NCBI GenBank assembly: GCA_958296115.1
Contig: OY282442.1
Span: 2,524,943 to 2,588,942 of the forward strand
Length of the DNA stretch: 64,000 bases
Direction: 5' to 3'
From: an uncultured Dehalococcoidia bacterium
GTDB lineage: Bacteria; Chloroflexota; Dehalococcoidia; Lucifugimonadales; CAJWER01
The position numbers and the translations under genes were made by a program. Positions 25,249 to 37,372 of this stretch are shown one piece after another. Below the pieces are notes generated by a model that was given only the letters and a program-made list of their open reading frames with translations, searched no databases and was not told the origin of the DNA. Within the stretch, counting starts at the first letter, position 1; the number at the start of each line of letters is the position of its first letter.

Positions 25249-27545
25249 GACAGACCTCCTTCCGAGTTCACCCTGAACCCTCGCAGCCTCAGCGAGTTCA
25301 ATACCACAGTAACCGAGCTGAACGCCATCGCCCCAGCCGCCAATATCGGATTCAGGAACCCAAACTCCCCAAACACCGGCCGCAAGACCTCCGGCGCTCC
25401 GCCCGACGCGAACACCGGATACAGAACGCCAGCCGCTACCGGTATCAGCGCCGCATTGTACGCGAACGCCCAGAACAGGTTCTGCCGTATCACGCCCACG
25501 ACTGCGCGGCTCAACGCCAGCGCCGACGCCACGCCGCGCGGGTCCCCCCCAACAAGCGTCACCTCGGCCGTCTCGATAGCCGCGTCAGTCCCCGTGCCCA
25601 TCGCTATCCCGATGTCCGCCTGCGACAGCGCCGGCGCGTCGTTGATCCCGTCCCCCACCATCGCCACCACCTTGCCGCCGCGCTGAAGCTCCTTCACGCG
25701 CCCCGCCTTCTCCGACGGCAGCGCCCCAGCGATCACCTTGGCGATGCCAACCTGGCCGGCGATGGCCCGCGCGGCAGACTCGTTGTCCCCGCTCAGCATC
25801 ACCACCTCCACGCCCTGCGCCTCGATTGCCCGCACAGCCTCGGCGGCCCCGCGCCTCAGCGTATCGCCGACCGCGATGACTCCCCTGGCGCTCCCATCCA
25901 CGGCTACGAACGCCACGCTCTTGCCCTGCCGCGAAAGGCCGTCGGCGCGCTCGCCCAGACCGTTCATCTCGACGCCGCGCCCCTCCATCAGCGCGCGGCT
26001 GCCTATGAGAACGCCGGCCCCCCCTACCCTCGCCTCCAGCCCGTACCCGGGCAGCGCCGCGAACCCCGAAACCCCCGACAACTCCAGCCCGCGCCGACGA
26101 GCCTCGCGCGCCACCGCCTCGCCTATCGGATGCTCAGACGCGACCTCGACCGACGCCGCTATGCCGAGCAGCTCTTCCTCGTCCACACCGGCAACGACCA
26201 CGTCCGTAACCTCCGGCCTGCCCGCCGTGAGCGTGCCGGTCTTGTCCATGACGACGACCTCGACCTTGTGCGCCGTCTCCAGCGCCTCAGCGTCACGAAT
26301 CAATATGCCGCGCTCCGCCGCCCTGCCCATGCCAACCATGATGGCCGTGGGCGTCGCCAGCCCAAGAGCGCACGGGCAGGCGATGATGAGCGTGGCAATG
26401 GCCGTCAGCATCGCGTAGACGTATGACGGCGGCGGACCAAGTATCAGCCACGTAACGAACACCAGCGCCGCAACCCCTATGACAGCGGGCACGAAATAAC
26501 TCGCGACGACATCCGCCAGGCGCTGGATAGGAGCCTTCGAGCCCTGCGCCTCTTCCACCAGCCTCACTATCTGGCTCAACAGAGTGTCCCTACCGACCCC
26601 AGTGGCGCGGAGCTTGAACGCGCCCGACCCGTTGACCGTCCCCCCGTACACCAGCGCTCCCGCCCGCTTCTCGACCGGGAGGCTCTCCCCGGTCAGCATG
26701 GACTCGTCCACCCACGACGAGCCCTCGACCACCTCCCCGTCCGTCGCCACCCTCTCCCCCGGACGCACGACAACGATGTCCCCTACCACAACATCCTCGA
26801 TAGGCGCTTCCACCTCGACGCCGCCGCGCTTCACCCGCGCGGTCCGCGACCGCAGCCCAAGCAGCGCCCTGATGGCGCCGGATGCCCTGCCCTTGGCGCG
26901 AGCTTCCAAGCGCCGACCAAGCAGCACCAGCCCGATGATAGCCGTCGAAGTGTCGAAGTAGGTCTCCGCCGCGAATCCGTCGAATATCGCCGACCCGCGA
27001 AAGAAGACTACGAACACGCTGTACAGGTACGCCACCGAGGTGCCGACCGCTATCAGCGTGTTCATGTTGCTCGCGCGGCCCTTCAACGCGCCCCACGCGC
27101 CGATGTAGAACTGCCGACCCGCCCATAGCTGAACCGGAGTAGCCAGCGCCAGGAAGAGCAGGTCCGGATGGAACGGCAGCGCGGCCCTCACAGGCGCGGC
27201 GGCCATCATGGACATTATGACGGCGGCGGACGCGAGGCTGAACGCGGCCTTCCACTTCAGGGAACCGAGCTCGGCGGAGGCGGGCGCCTCGCCCTCCTTC
27301 ACTACACCCAGCAAGGAGTAGCCAGCATCCTCGACCGCCCCCCCAAGAGCCGACAAGCCCGCGGCGCCCGGCGCGTACTCCACAGTAGCCCGTTCCGTCG
27401 CTAGGTTCACGCTGGCAGACGCCACCCCATCCACTCCGGCCAGCGCGCCCTCCACGTGGTGAACGCACGCCGCGCAAGTCATCCCGCCGATGCTCAAAGT
27501 GAGCCGCTCGACGCCGCTCCCGTATGCCGCCTGGCGTTCGCCCAT
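25245..27545 (-). CDS. copA: Copper-translocating P1B-type ATPase
   Basis: 766 residues. One N-terminal HMA domain has [16 protein letters not shown] helices include the CPC motif ([13 protein letters not shown]), the phosphorylation motif [11 protein letters not shown], the actuator loop TGES, and hinge [16 protein letters not shown]. These define a Cu(I)-exporting CopA-like pump. It is followed by a coupled YHS gene. The gap before it has a TATACT at 27721-27716 on this strand, but it lies 170 nt from the start, so promoter assignment is weak. Confidence 0.95.
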   Translation of the reverse strand: MGERQAAYGSGVERLTLSIGGMTCAACVHHVEGALAGVDGVASASVNLATERATVEYAPGAAGLSALGGAVEDAGYSLLGVVKEGEAPASAELGSLKWKAAFSLASAAVIMSMMAAAPVRAALPFHPDLLFLALATPVQLWAGRQFYIGAWGALKGRASNMNTLIAVGTSVAYLYSVFVVFFRGSAIFDGFAAETYFDTSTAIIGLVLLGRRLEARAKGRASGAIRALLGLRSRTARVKRGGVEVEAPIEDVVVGDIVVVRPGERVATDGEVVEGSSWVDESMLTGESLPVEKRAGALVYGGTVNGSGAFKLRATGVGRDTLLSQIVRLVEEAQGSKAPIQRLADVVASYFVPAVIGVAALVFVTWLILGPPPSYVYAMLTAIATLIIACPCALGLATPTAIMVGMGRAAERGILIRDAEALETAHKVEVVVMDKTGTLTAGRPEVTDVVVAGVDEEELLGIAASVEVASEHPIGEAVAREARRRGLELSGVSGFAALPGYGLEARVGGAGVLIGSRALMEGRGVEMNGLGERADGLSRQGKSVAFVAVDGSARGVIAVGDTLRRGAAEAVRAIEAQGVEVVMLSGDNESAARAIAGQVGIAKVIAGALPSEKAGRVKELQRGGKVVAMVGDGINDAPALSQADIGIAMGTGTDAAIETAEVTLVGGDPRGVASALALSRAVVGVIRQNLFWAFAYNAALIPVAAGVLYPVFASGGAPEVLRPVFGEFGFLNPILAAGAMAFSSVTVVLNSLRLRGFRVNSEGGLS

Positions 27546-27821
27546 ACCCGGCCCCTCACCTCACTAGGGCAAGTACATGTCGTCCCGGAGCGGAGCTAGG
27601 AACATGGGGAGCGGTTCCCGCAGCCTCCCCATACGGCGCGCCGCCCCTATCACTCAAATCACGAGAGACCACAGCTCACCCGCCCTCCCCAGCCCTGATT
27701 GCCATCACCACTACAAGTATAACGCCCCCACACCCTTGCGTAACCCACACATCCCGCCGCTCTACTTGCAGGAACGCGACCAGCTGACACCACCCGCCGC
27801 AGCTGATAGGGTCCTGCGGCC

Positions 27822-30155
27822 CTACCCTAACTTCTCCAGCTTGGCGAAGCTCAACAGCAGCCGCTTCACCCCTTGGCCATCCGCGAACGCCACCGTTACC
27901 TCCACGTCCGACCCCGACGGCTTCGTCCCCGTCACGATGCCCTCCCCGAACTTCGCGTGGCGCACCTTGTCGCCGGTGGACAGGCTGGGCAAGGACGCCC
28001 GCGCCTGCTCCTCTTCCGCGTCCTGCCGTCGAACGCGCTTGGCGCTCATAGGCAGGGAGCGGACCGCATCCTGAACGGGCCGTACACCATCGCCAATCCC
28101 CGGCATCGTCGTCTCGGACGGACGCCTGAACGCAGTTACGCCGACGTCCGCGCCCCAGTCCATGCCGAATCCGGACAAGCCGCCGGCGGGCATCGGCTCG
28201 ATCAGCCTGTCGGGAATATCGTCCAGGAAGCGCGACGGCTCCCGCGGCCCGTACCCGCCCATGAACCCTCGCCGCCGCGCGTGCGTCAGGTACAGCCTCT
28301 CCTTCGCCCGCGTCACCCCCACGTAAGCCAGCCGCCGCTCCTCCTCCATCTCCGCCGCATCCTCCAGCGACCGCGCGTGCGGAAGCAGCCCCTCCTCCAT
28401 GCCCACCATGAACACCACCGGAAACTCCAGACCCTTGGCCTGGTGCAGCGTGATAAGCGTAACCGCGTCCCGCTCGTCCTCCAGGTTGTCCGTGTCGCTC
28501 ACCAGGCTGACGCGCTCCAGGAACTCGGTCAGCGCCTCGCCTGCGTCTGTCCCGCTGTAATCGGCGGCGGCCGCCGAGCGCAGCTCCTCTATGTTCTCCA
28601 GCCGCTCATCGCCCATTTCGTCCTCGCGGACGTAGCCCAAATATCCGGTTCGCTCTACGACGCGGTCGAGCAGCGCGGGCAGGTCCATTCCAGCCCTATT
28701 GGCTGACATGTCCTCTATCAGCGCCCGGAAGCCCGATAGCGCCCGGATGGCGCGAGGCTGCAAGGAGCCGACACGCCCGCCAGCAGAGACCTCGCCGATG
28801 GCCGTGAACATGGAGACGCCGAGCGATCGGGCCGTCCGCGTCAACTCCTCCATCGTCCGCTGGCCGATGCCACGCAGCGGCACGTTCACCACCCGCGCGA
28901 AGCTCACGTCGTCGTCCGGGTTGGCGACCAGCCGCAGATACGCTATCAGGTCCTTGACCTCCCGCCGCTGGTAGAACCGCAGTCCACCCACCAGCTGGTA
29001 CGGCACGCCGTACCGCGTACACGCCTCCTCGAAATCCCGCGACTGCGCGTTCACCCTGTACATCACCGCGATGCCCGCGCGCTCGCACTCGCCATCCCGC
29101 GCCAGCCGATCCACCTCGCGCACCACCGCCTGCGCCTCCTCCCGCGCGTCATAGACCTCGTTCACCACCACCGGCGCGCCCTTGCCGTTCTTCGTCCACA
29201 GCTCCTTCTCGACCCGCCGCTCGTTGGGCGCTATCAGGTTATGCGCGGCGTCCAGGATGGTCTGCGTCGAGCGGTAGTTCTCCTCGAGCGTAACGACCTT
29301 GGCCTCGGGAAAGTCGGACTGGAAGCTTAGGATATTGCGTATGTCGGCGTTGCGCCATGAGTAGATCGACTGGTCCGGATCCCCCACCACGCACAGGTTC
29401 CGATGCCGACCGCTGATGAGCCGCGCGATCGCGTACTGCGCGACGTTCGTGTCCTGGAACTCGTCCACCATGAAGTGCAGGTAACGCTCCTGGTACCTCT
29501 CGGCCACTTCGGGAACGTCCCGGAGCAGCGTATGCGCCTTCACCAGCAGGTCGTCGAAGTCCACCGCCGAGTTGTCTTGGAGCATCCGCTCGTACCGCTC
29601 GTAGGTGCGGTGAACCACCTCGTCCCAGTACTCCCCCTTCCGCGCCCCGAACGCCGCGGCGTCCACCAGCTGGCTCTTGGCTCCGGACACAGCCGACAGC
29701 ACGGCCCGGGGAGTGAATTTCTTCGGATCGACATTGACTTCCTCCATCGCGGCCTTGACGACGGCCACCTGGTCGGAGTCGTCGTAGATGATGAAGTCTC
29801 GCGGCAGCCTGACGGCCTCGCCGTCGGTCCGCAGTACCTGCGCGCAGAACGAGTGGAACGTGCTGACGGCCAGCCCGCGGTTCCGAAACTCCCAGCCGAG
29901 CAGCGGGGCCGCCGGGTCATCCTCGCTCACGCCGAACAGCCGCTCCCGCATCTCCCGCGCCGCCTTGTTCGTGAACGTTACCGCCCCGATGCGGGACGGC
30001 CAGACGCCGCGCTCCTGGACGAGATGGGCGATGCGGTGGGTGATGACCCGCGTCTTGCCGCTGCCAGGGCCGGCAAGTATAAGCAGCGGCCCGTCTATCG
30101 TCTCGACGGCTTCCCGCTGCTTCGGGTTGAGTCCTGCAAGGGGGTTGGCTGTCAT
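27822..30155 (-). CDS. pcrA: ATP-dependent DNA helicase PcrA/UvrD
   Basis: Superfamily 1A 3'-5' helicase of repair and replication-fork maintenance. Walker A is ILAGPGSGKTRVI, motif II VDEFQDTN, motif III DPDQSIYSWR, motif IV LEENYRST, motif V TLHQAKGLEFPVV, motif VI YVGVTRAK, with a C-terminal Tudor-like domain (GDKVRHAKFGEGIVTG). The start is set at ATG 30155 (777 aa, MTANPLAGLN) because the -10 element at 30176-30171 would place transcription initiation downstream of the earlier ATG at 30170. Confidence 0.96.
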   Translation of the reverse strand: MTANPLAGLNPKQREAVETIDGPLLILAGPGSGKTRVITHRIAHLVQERGVWPSRIGAVTFTNKAAREMRERLFGVSEDDPAAPLLGWEFRNRGLAVSTFHSFCAQVLRTDGEAVRLPRDFIIYDDSDQVAVVKAAMEEVNVDPKKFTPRAVLSAVSGAKSQLVDAAAFGARKGEYWDEVVHRTYERYERMLQDNSAVDFDDLLVKAHTLLRDVPEVAERYQERYLHFMVDEFQDTNVAQYAIARLISGRHRNLCVVGDPDQSIYSWRNADIRNILSFQSDFPEAKVVTLEENYRSTQTILDAAHNLIAPNERRVEKELWTKNGKGAPVVVNEVYDAREEAQAVVREVDRLARDGECERAGIAVMYRVNAQSRDFEEACTRYGVPYQLVGGLRFYQRREVKDLIAYLRLVANPDDDVSFARVVNVPLRGIGQRTMEELTRTARSLGVSMFTAIGEVSAGGRVGSLQPRAIRALSGFRALIEDMSANRAGMDLPALLDRVVERTGYLGYVREDEMGDERLENIEELRSAAAADYSGTDAGEALTEFLERVSLVSDTDNLEDERDAVTLITLHQAKGLEFPVVFMVGMEEGLLPHARSLEDAAEMEEERRLAYVGVTRAKERLYLTHARRRGFMGGYGPREPSRFLDDIPDRLIEPMPAGGLSGFGMDWGADVGVTAFRRPSETTMPGIGDGVRPVQDAVRSLPMSAKRVRRQDAEEEQARASLPSLSTGDKVRHAKFGEGIVTGTKPSGSDVEVTVAFADGQGVKRLLLSFAKLEKLG

Positions 30156-30170
30156 GGCAAGCCGCGCCAT

Positions 30171-30199
30171 TATATCAATGCGCGGCGGTCCGGTCAGCG
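30171..30199 (-). promoter_or_regulatory. Promoter of pcrA
   Basis: CTGACC (30199-30194), a 17-nt spacer and a perfect TATAAT (30176-30171). Predicted initiation is close to 30164, giving a nearly leaderless message for the ATG at 30155. Confidence 0.65.
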
Positions 30200-30267
30200 A
30201 GCCGCGAGGCCCTTGTCCCCTCCCCCATTGGAGGGAAGGTTAGCATAGAGGCTCCCATCCCACGCGG

Positions 30268-30702
30268 TTAGACCGGCGGCCCGCCCTGGCGCGGAACGCC
30301 TCGCCGGCGGCGGGCGACCTTCAGCCTAGCCTGCGACCTCCGCATCGAGGCCACCGCGCGCTCCAGGTCCAGGGCCGACGGGGCAGCCTCGATGCGCTCC
30401 TGGGCCTGCTTGAGGGCCGCCTCCGCGCGCGCCTCGTCAATCTCATCCGCGCGCTCCGCCGTGTCAGCCAGGATGGTAACCTTGTCCGGCATCACCTCCA
30501 TGAAACCGCCGCTGACCGCGATGTCGCTCTCCTCGCCATCGTTCAGGACTCGTATCTCGCCGGGCTTGAGCGCGGTCAGCAGAGGCGCGTGATGGGACAG
30601 GACGGCAAGCTCGCCATCCACCCCAGGCGCGACCAGAACGTCCACCTCCTCCGACGACACCAGCCTCTCGGCGGTAACTATGTCAAGCTGCAGCTTCGGC
30701 AT
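30268..30702 (-). CDS. atpC: F1Fo ATP synthase epsilon subunit
   Basis: 144 residues with the epsilon beta-sandwich (LVSSEEVDVLVAPGVDGELA, LSHHAPLLTALKPG, SGGFMEV) and a C-terminal helical hairpin (residues 85-135). It inhibits and couples the F1 rotor. Its ATG overlaps the stop of the preceding hypothetical gene (TAATG), and its ribosome-binding GAGG lies inside that gene. It is separated from atpD by two genes that do not belong to ATP synthase. Confidence 0.95.
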   Translation of the reverse strand: MPKLQLDIVTAERLVSSEEVDVLVAPGVDGELAVLSHHAPLLTALKPGEIRVLNDGEESDIAVSGGFMEVMPDKVTILADTAERADEIDEARAEAALKQAQERIEAAPSALDLERAVASMRRSQARLKVARRRRGVPRQGGPPV

Positions 30703-31118
30703 TAGAAAGCAACCTCTTTGAAAGCCTTCGACCGAAGCTTGGAGCCAACCACAGTCTCAATCAGCTTACGTTCAAGCCTCGCTATGGTATCTTTCGATTC
30801 CACCCGAACACCAGAAGCCTTTGCGAGGAGAATGAGAAAATCCTTTCTTCGGGGCTGATCTATTGAGGCTATCAGGCTCTCCGCACTCTCTCGGGAATCA
30901 GCGTCGCTCAACTTCTGAGCAACCTCATTGACCACAGATTCGATGTGAGAATCAATGATGAGCCGTTTCCCATTCTTCAAGCCATTCTTCGATGCCGCAA
31001 CGAAGCGAAGGTTGCCCTCGCCGCGAATCAGAAGGTCGAATTCTCTGTCGTCCATCGAATTCAAGGCGTCCGCGACAGCCACGAGCAACCCACTCATGAT
31101 TCGCTTGGTATCGTGCAT
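30702..31118 (-). CDS. Small partner gene of ParA-like ATPase, unknown function
   Basis: 138 residues, predicted mainly alpha-helical, Lys/Arg-rich, with no domain I can name. Middle motifs are DDREFDLLIRGEGNLRFV and a basic C-terminus (RLERKLIETVVGSKLRSKAF) that could bind nucleic acid. It begins 17 nt after the ParA-like gene with AAGGA 9 nt upstream of its ATG, so the two form a pair. Its stop overlaps the atpC start. Base composition is more AT-rich than the flanking atp genes, suggesting transfer. A ParB-like or regulatory role is conceivable but unproven. Confidence 0.8.
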   Translation of the reverse strand: MHDTKRIMSGLLVAVADALNSMDDREFDLLIRGEGNLRFVAASKNGLKNGKRLIIDSHIESVVNEVAQKLSDADSRESAESLIASIDQPRRKDFLILLAKASGVRVESKDTIARLERKLIETVVGSKLRSKAFKEVAF

Positions 31119-31135
31119 GTCAGGCCGTCCTTTCG

Positions 31136-32068
31136 CTAGAGTCTCTGTACGAACTCTGTGGTCAGATTTTCGAGTTCAGTCTGTATGGTGGTTTGGGTTG
31201 GCCCAGACACACCCTGAATTACGACCGGAATGCCATACTGTGGAGAATCCCCGAACAGTGTGTTGTTCCGTCGGATGAACGTGTCGAATACAGGCGTCCC
31301 TGTGCGTCTGATACTGTCAATATAGGGTCTTTGCGCATTAATCGGCTCACCACCATACACCTGCACCATAGTTGGAATCACACCTATGATGGATGGAGCA
31401 ATCTCAGCCTGTTGAGCATACTCATTGAAGTCGTTAGTAAGCTCAGCAATATGCCGCTGTAGCTGTTCAATGCCTAGCGTTGAAAGATAGTCAGGAATTG
31501 CCGGAATCAGTATTCTGCTGCTGGCAACGATCGCCGTCTTCGTTACGATGTTGAAGTTGGGAGGGCAGTCAATTAGCACATAGTCGTACCTATCCTCCAC
31601 ACCAACAGCGTTCAAGCCATCCAGAAGCCTAGAGTGAACTTTCAGGAAGTTATTCCGCGACTGTCTTAGGCTAGCGCCAGCCAGCATAGTCGCCAATTCC
31701 AAGTCCACGTTGATAAGAGACAAGTGGGAACAGATCAAGTCAATTTCACCCTTAGTTTCACCCTTCATGTACCGATTGACCTCATCGGGAGTAATAATGA
31801 GATTGGACAATTCGATATCCTGATCCTGGTCGATGAAAGCATCATACCAATTCCTGATTGTAGTAGTACCAGCGTAGTTCTGCCTCCAAGAATCTACTGT
31901 AAGGAACGAGAATGTGAGACTAGCCTGAGGGTCAAGATCTATCAGCAGGACGCTATTCTCCCGCCAAGCCAACTCAGCGGCAAGGTTCGCAACGATAGTA
32001 GTCTTGCCTACCCCACCCTTGTAATTGATGACGGAGACAATTGGCACTGGAGACGCTCCTATACCCAA
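31136..32068 (-). CDS. ParA/MinD-family ATPase
   Basis: 310 residues. The deviant Walker A YKGGVGKTTIVANLA, switch I-like DLDPQASLTFSF and Walker B-like YVLIDCPPNFNI are intact, so it should bind ATP and dimerise. ParA proteins position plasmids, chromosomes or protein complexes. No parB or origin is visible here; its partner is the 138-residue gene downstream. It is inserted between atpD and atpC, on the same strand, and is visibly AT-richer than the atp genes. It may be a mobile two-gene module. Confidence 0.9.
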   Translation of the reverse strand: MGIGASPVPIVSVINYKGGVGKTTIVANLAAELAWRENSVLLIDLDPQASLTFSFLTVDSWRQNYAGTTTIRNWYDAFIDQDQDIELSNLIITPDEVNRYMKGETKGEIDLICSHLSLINVDLELATMLAGASLRQSRNNFLKVHSRLLDGLNAVGVEDRYDYVLIDCPPNFNIVTKTAIVASSRILIPAIPDYLSTLGIEQLQRHIAELTNDFNEYAQQAEIAPSIIGVIPTMVQVYGGEPINAQRPYIDSIRRTGTPVFDTFIRRNNTLFGDSPQYGIPVVIQGVSGPTQTTIQTELENLTTEFVQRL

Positions 32069-32135
32069 GACATGCCGACTTGCGTCATTGTACCACAGCC
32101 GGACGAGGCCTAGTCAACTTGCCCTGCCGTTCATG

Positions 32136-34420
<2,285 letters not shown>

Positions 34421-34426
34421 GGCTCG

Positions 34427-35938
34427 CTAGTACGGCACGCTCGCCTTGAACTCACCGAGCGCCTTCGCCAGGTCCGTCTCGGTGTCGTCGGAGATGTCCT
34501 TGTCGTCCTGAATCCGGGCCAGTATCTCGGGGTGGTTCGACTCCATGAAGCTGTGCAGCGCCTGCTCGAACGCCCCCACCTTGGTTATGTCCACGTCGTC
34601 CAGGTGCCCCTTGGCCAGGGCGAACAGTATCGAGATCTCCTGCGGCAGCGAGAGGGGCCTGCTCTCGTTCTGCTTCAGCACCTCGACGGCGCGCTGTCCG
34701 CGCTCCAGCTGCGCCCGCGTAGCCGCGTCCAGGTCCGCCGTGCCGAACTGCGCGAATGCCGCCAGCTCCCTGTACTGCGCCAAGTCTAGCCGCAGGCTGC
34801 CGGCGACCGACTTCATCGCCTTGGTCTGGGCGGTCCCGCCCACGCGGGACACCGACAGCCCCGCGTTCACGGCGGGCCGAACGCCGGAGTTGAACAGCTC
34901 CGGCTCCAGGTATATCTGCCCGTCGGTGATGGATATGACGTTGGTAGGGATGTAAGCGGAGACATCCCCGGCGAGGGTCTCGATGATGGGCAGCGCCGTC
35001 AGCGACCCGCCTCCCAATTCCTCCGAGAGCCTCGCGGCCCGCTCCAGCAACCGGCTGTGCAGGTAGAACACGTCGCCGGGGTAGGCCTCGCGCCCCGGAG
35101 GACGCCTGAGCAGCAACGACATCTGCCTGTACGCCCAGGCGTGTTTCGAGAGGTCGTCGTAGATTATCAGGGCGTCCCTGCCCTGCTTCATGAAATACTC
35201 GCCGATGGCGCATCCGGTGTAGGGCGCGAGGTACTGCATCGGGGCCGAGTCGGAGGCGTTGGCCGCGACCACGGCCGTATGCTCCATCGCGCCGTACCGG
35301 TCCAGCAGCGCCACTGTCTGCGCGACCTTGCCGGCTTTCTGCCCGATAGCAACGTAGATGCAGACCAGGTCCCCGCCCTTCTGGTTGATGATAGCGTCGA
35401 GGCAGATAGCCGTCTTGCCGGTGGCGCGGTCCCCGATGATCAGCTCGCGCTGTCCCCGGCCGATGGGCACCATCGAGTCTATCGCCTTCACGCCCGTCTG
35501 GACCGGGACGTTGACCTCCTGCCGGGCCGCGACGCCGGGCGCTATCACCTCGACAGTGGCCGTATCCTCGGTGTCGATGGCGCCCTTCGCGTCTATGGGC
35601 GCTCCGAGAGCGTCTACCACCCGTCCCAGCATCGCGCCGCCTACGGGTATCTCCATGACCCGACCTGTGCCGCGCACCTCCGAGCCTTCCTTGACAGCCT
35701 GCGCGTCACCCAAGATGACGGCCCCGACGCTGTCCTCCTCCAGGTTCAACGCCATGCCGGTGATGCCGCCCTCGAACTCCAGGAGCTCGTTCGCGCCCAC
35801 GCCGGAAAGCCCGTGGACCCTGGCGATGCCGTCCCCGACCTCGATGACGGTCCCGACGTCCACCATCGTGAGCTCTTGGCCGAACTCCTCGATCTGGCGC
35901 TTGATAACGGACGCTATATCCTGTCCCCTGACTGCCAT
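34427..35938 (-). CDS. atpA: F1Fo ATP synthase alpha subunit
   Basis: 503 residues. The non-catalytic nucleotide site P-loop is [10 protein letters not shown], with the N-terminal domain ([17 protein letters not shown]), a [13 protein letters not shown] block and the [15 protein letters not shown] signature near the C-terminal domain. Length and motifs are standard. It follows atpH by 13 nt. Confidence 0.98.
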   Translation of the reverse strand: MAVRGQDIASVIKRQIEEFGQELTMVDVGTVIEVGDGIARVHGLSGVGANELLEFEGGITGMALNLEEDSVGAVILGDAQAVKEGSEVRGTGRVMEIPVGGAMLGRVVDALGAPIDAKGAIDTEDTATVEVIAPGVAARQEVNVPVQTGVKAIDSMVPIGRGQRELIIGDRATGKTAICLDAIINQKGGDLVCIYVAIGQKAGKVAQTVALLDRYGAMEHTAVVAANASDSAPMQYLAPYTGCAIGEYFMKQGRDALIIYDDLSKHAWAYRQMSLLLRRPPGREAYPGDVFYLHSRLLERAARLSEELGGGSLTALPIIETLAGDVSAYIPTNVISITDGQIYLEPELFNSGVRPAVNAGLSVSRVGGTAQTKAMKSVAGSLRLDLAQYRELAAFAQFGTADLDAATRAQLERGQRAVEVLKQNESRPLSLPQEISILFALAKGHLDDVDITKVGAFEQALHSFMESNHPEILARIQDDKDISDDTETDLAKALGEFKASVPY

Positions 35939-35951
35939 TCGCTTCTCCTAA

Positions 35952-36491
35952 TCAGACCTGGTCCACCAGCGCCCGCCGCATCTCGCGCAGCCTGGTTCGG
36001 ACGCTGCCATCAATCACCCTGTCTCCCACCCTGGCTATGACCCCGCCGATGATGCTCGAATCTACGGACGCCGTCAGCTTGAGGGGCTTGCCGACGATGC
36101 CCGACAGGACTTCGCCGAGTCTTTCGCCCTCTTCCTCGGTAAGCGGGGCGGCGGACACTATCTCGCCGCGCGCTATTCCATTGCGCTCGTCCACCAGGCT
36201 GCCGAACTCGTCGGCGACGTCCGGCAGCAGATGGGCGAGATTCCGCACGGCCAGCGTCGCCAGCAGGTTCCTCGCAAGCCCGTCCACCGAGTCGCCGAAC
36301 AGGTCGCCGATGGTCTGCACCTTGACAGAGGCGGGCGCCTGCGGCGCGTCGAGCAGCCCGGCCAGGTCGCGGTTCTCCAGCCCCATGGCCATGACTCGCA
36401 GGTCCTCGGTCCAAGCGTCGAGGGCGTCGCGCTCCAGGGCGATCTGGAAGACCGCCTGGGCGTAGCGCCTGGATGAAGCTGTTCTCGCCAT
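35952..36491 (-). CDS. atpH: F1Fo ATP synthase delta subunit
   Basis: 179 residues. An N-terminal helical bundle (ARRYAQAVF-type start, here SSRRYAQAVFQIALE) precedes a C-terminal GGVIARVGDRVIDGSVRTRL block, the OSCP/delta signature. It forms the peripheral stalk cap joining b to the F1 head. It is placed between atpF and atpA as in most bacterial operons. Confidence 0.95.
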   Translation of the reverse strand: MARTASSRRYAQAVFQIALERDALDAWTEDLRVMAMGLENRDLAGLLDAPQAPASVKVQTIGDLFGDSVDGLARNLLATLAVRNLAHLLPDVADEFGSLVDERNGIARGEIVSAAPLTEEEGERLGEVLSGIVGKPLKLTASVDSSIIGGVIARVGDRVIDGSVRTRLREMRRALVDQV

Positions 36492-36519
36492 ATCTCCTAC
36501 TACCAGCCTGACCCGTAGG

Positions 36520-37026
36520 TCAACGCCTGCCGTTCCCGGAGCCCGGAGCCTCTCGCAGGAACTCCTCGATCAGCTCTCTGTGCGCTTCCTCATCCATCGA
36601 GCGGCGGGCAACCTTCTCGGCTGCGCTGATGGCGAGTCCGGCGAACTCCTGCCGAAGGTCTTGAATCGCGGCGTCCCGCTCTCGCTGGATATCGGCCTCG
36701 GCCCGCTCCCGCTGAGCGTCTATCTCCGTTTTCGCCTTCGCCAGCTCCTCCTCGCGGAACCGGTCGGCGACCTCGCGCGCCTGCGCTATCATCGCCTGCC
36801 CCTCGGCGCGGGCATCGTCGAGCTGCCGCTCCATGTCCGCGCGAGACTCGGCGGCCTCCCGCCGAGCATTCTCGGCGGCCTCGAGGCCCTCTCTTATCTT
36901 GGCCGAGCGCCGGTCAAGCATCCGCAGCACGGGCTTGTACAACAGCGCGTACAAGACCCCAAACAGGATGAGGAAACTCACGACCTGGCTGAAGACTCCG
37001 GGTATGGTGATTCCTAGGGCTTCCAT
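36520..37026 (-). CDS. atpF: F1Fo ATP synthase b subunit
   Basis: 168 residues: one N-terminal membrane helix (about 12-32, VVSFLILFGVLYALLYKPVL) followed by a long charged coiled coil rich in Ala, Arg and Glu. It forms the peripheral stalk. There is a single b gene, not a b/b' pair. Confidence 0.95.
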   Translation of the reverse strand: MEALGITIPGVFSQVVSFLILFGVLYALLYKPVLRMLDRRSAKIREGLEAAENARREAAESRADMERQLDDARAEGQAMIAQAREVADRFREEELAKAKTEIDAQRERAEADIQRERDAAIQDLRQEFAGLAISAAEKVARRSMDEEAHRELIEEFLREAPGSGNGRR

Positions 37027-37046
37027 ATCACGTCCAAGTCCTGACC

Positions 37047-37077
37047 ACCGCCCGTCTGCGATTCGCGCAGGGGCGGT
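37047..37077 (-). promoter_or_regulatory. Intercistronic stem-loop between atpE and atpF
   Basis: ACCGCCC, GT, CTGCG, loop ATTCG, CGCAG, GGGCGGT: two stacked stems of 7 and 5 bp with a 2-nt bulge. It could protect or partly terminate the message downstream of the c-subunit gene, whose product is needed in high copy. No T-run follows. Confidence 0.55.
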
Positions 37078-37102
37078 TGAGATGTCCGACGCGCGCCGGG
37101 GG

Positions 37103-37333
37103 CTAGACGAACTTGATTATGACGGCCACGACCAGGGCATAGATCGCGATCGCCTCGGTGAACGCGATTGCCAGGATCATGTTCGTCTGGATCGGCCCCG
37201 CCGCCTCCGGGTTGCGCCCAAGCGATTCCATCGCCTTGGCCGCAAGCATGCCGATGCCTATGGCCGGCCCGAAGGACCCGAGGCCAATCGCCAGTCCGGC
37301 GGCTATGTCCTGAATGTTGCCTTCAATTCCCAT
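37103..37333 (-). CDS. atpE: F1Fo ATP synthase c subunit
   Basis: 76 residues, a two-helix hairpin. Helix 1 is glycine-rich (GLAIGLGSFGPAIGIGML), the polar loop is RNPEA, and helix 2 carries the ion-binding Glu60 (AIAFTEAIAIYALVV). The residues after Glu60 (AI) lack the Ser/Thr ligands of sodium-type rings, so proton coupling is likely. Confidence 0.97.
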   Translation of the reverse strand: MGIEGNIQDIAAGLAIGLGSFGPAIGIGMLAAKAMESLGRNPEAAGPIQTNMILAIAFTEAIAIYALVVAVIIKFV

Positions 37334-37372
37334 TGCGCTCTCCTTCTCTCGGGGTCTATTGCCTTGCGATTT

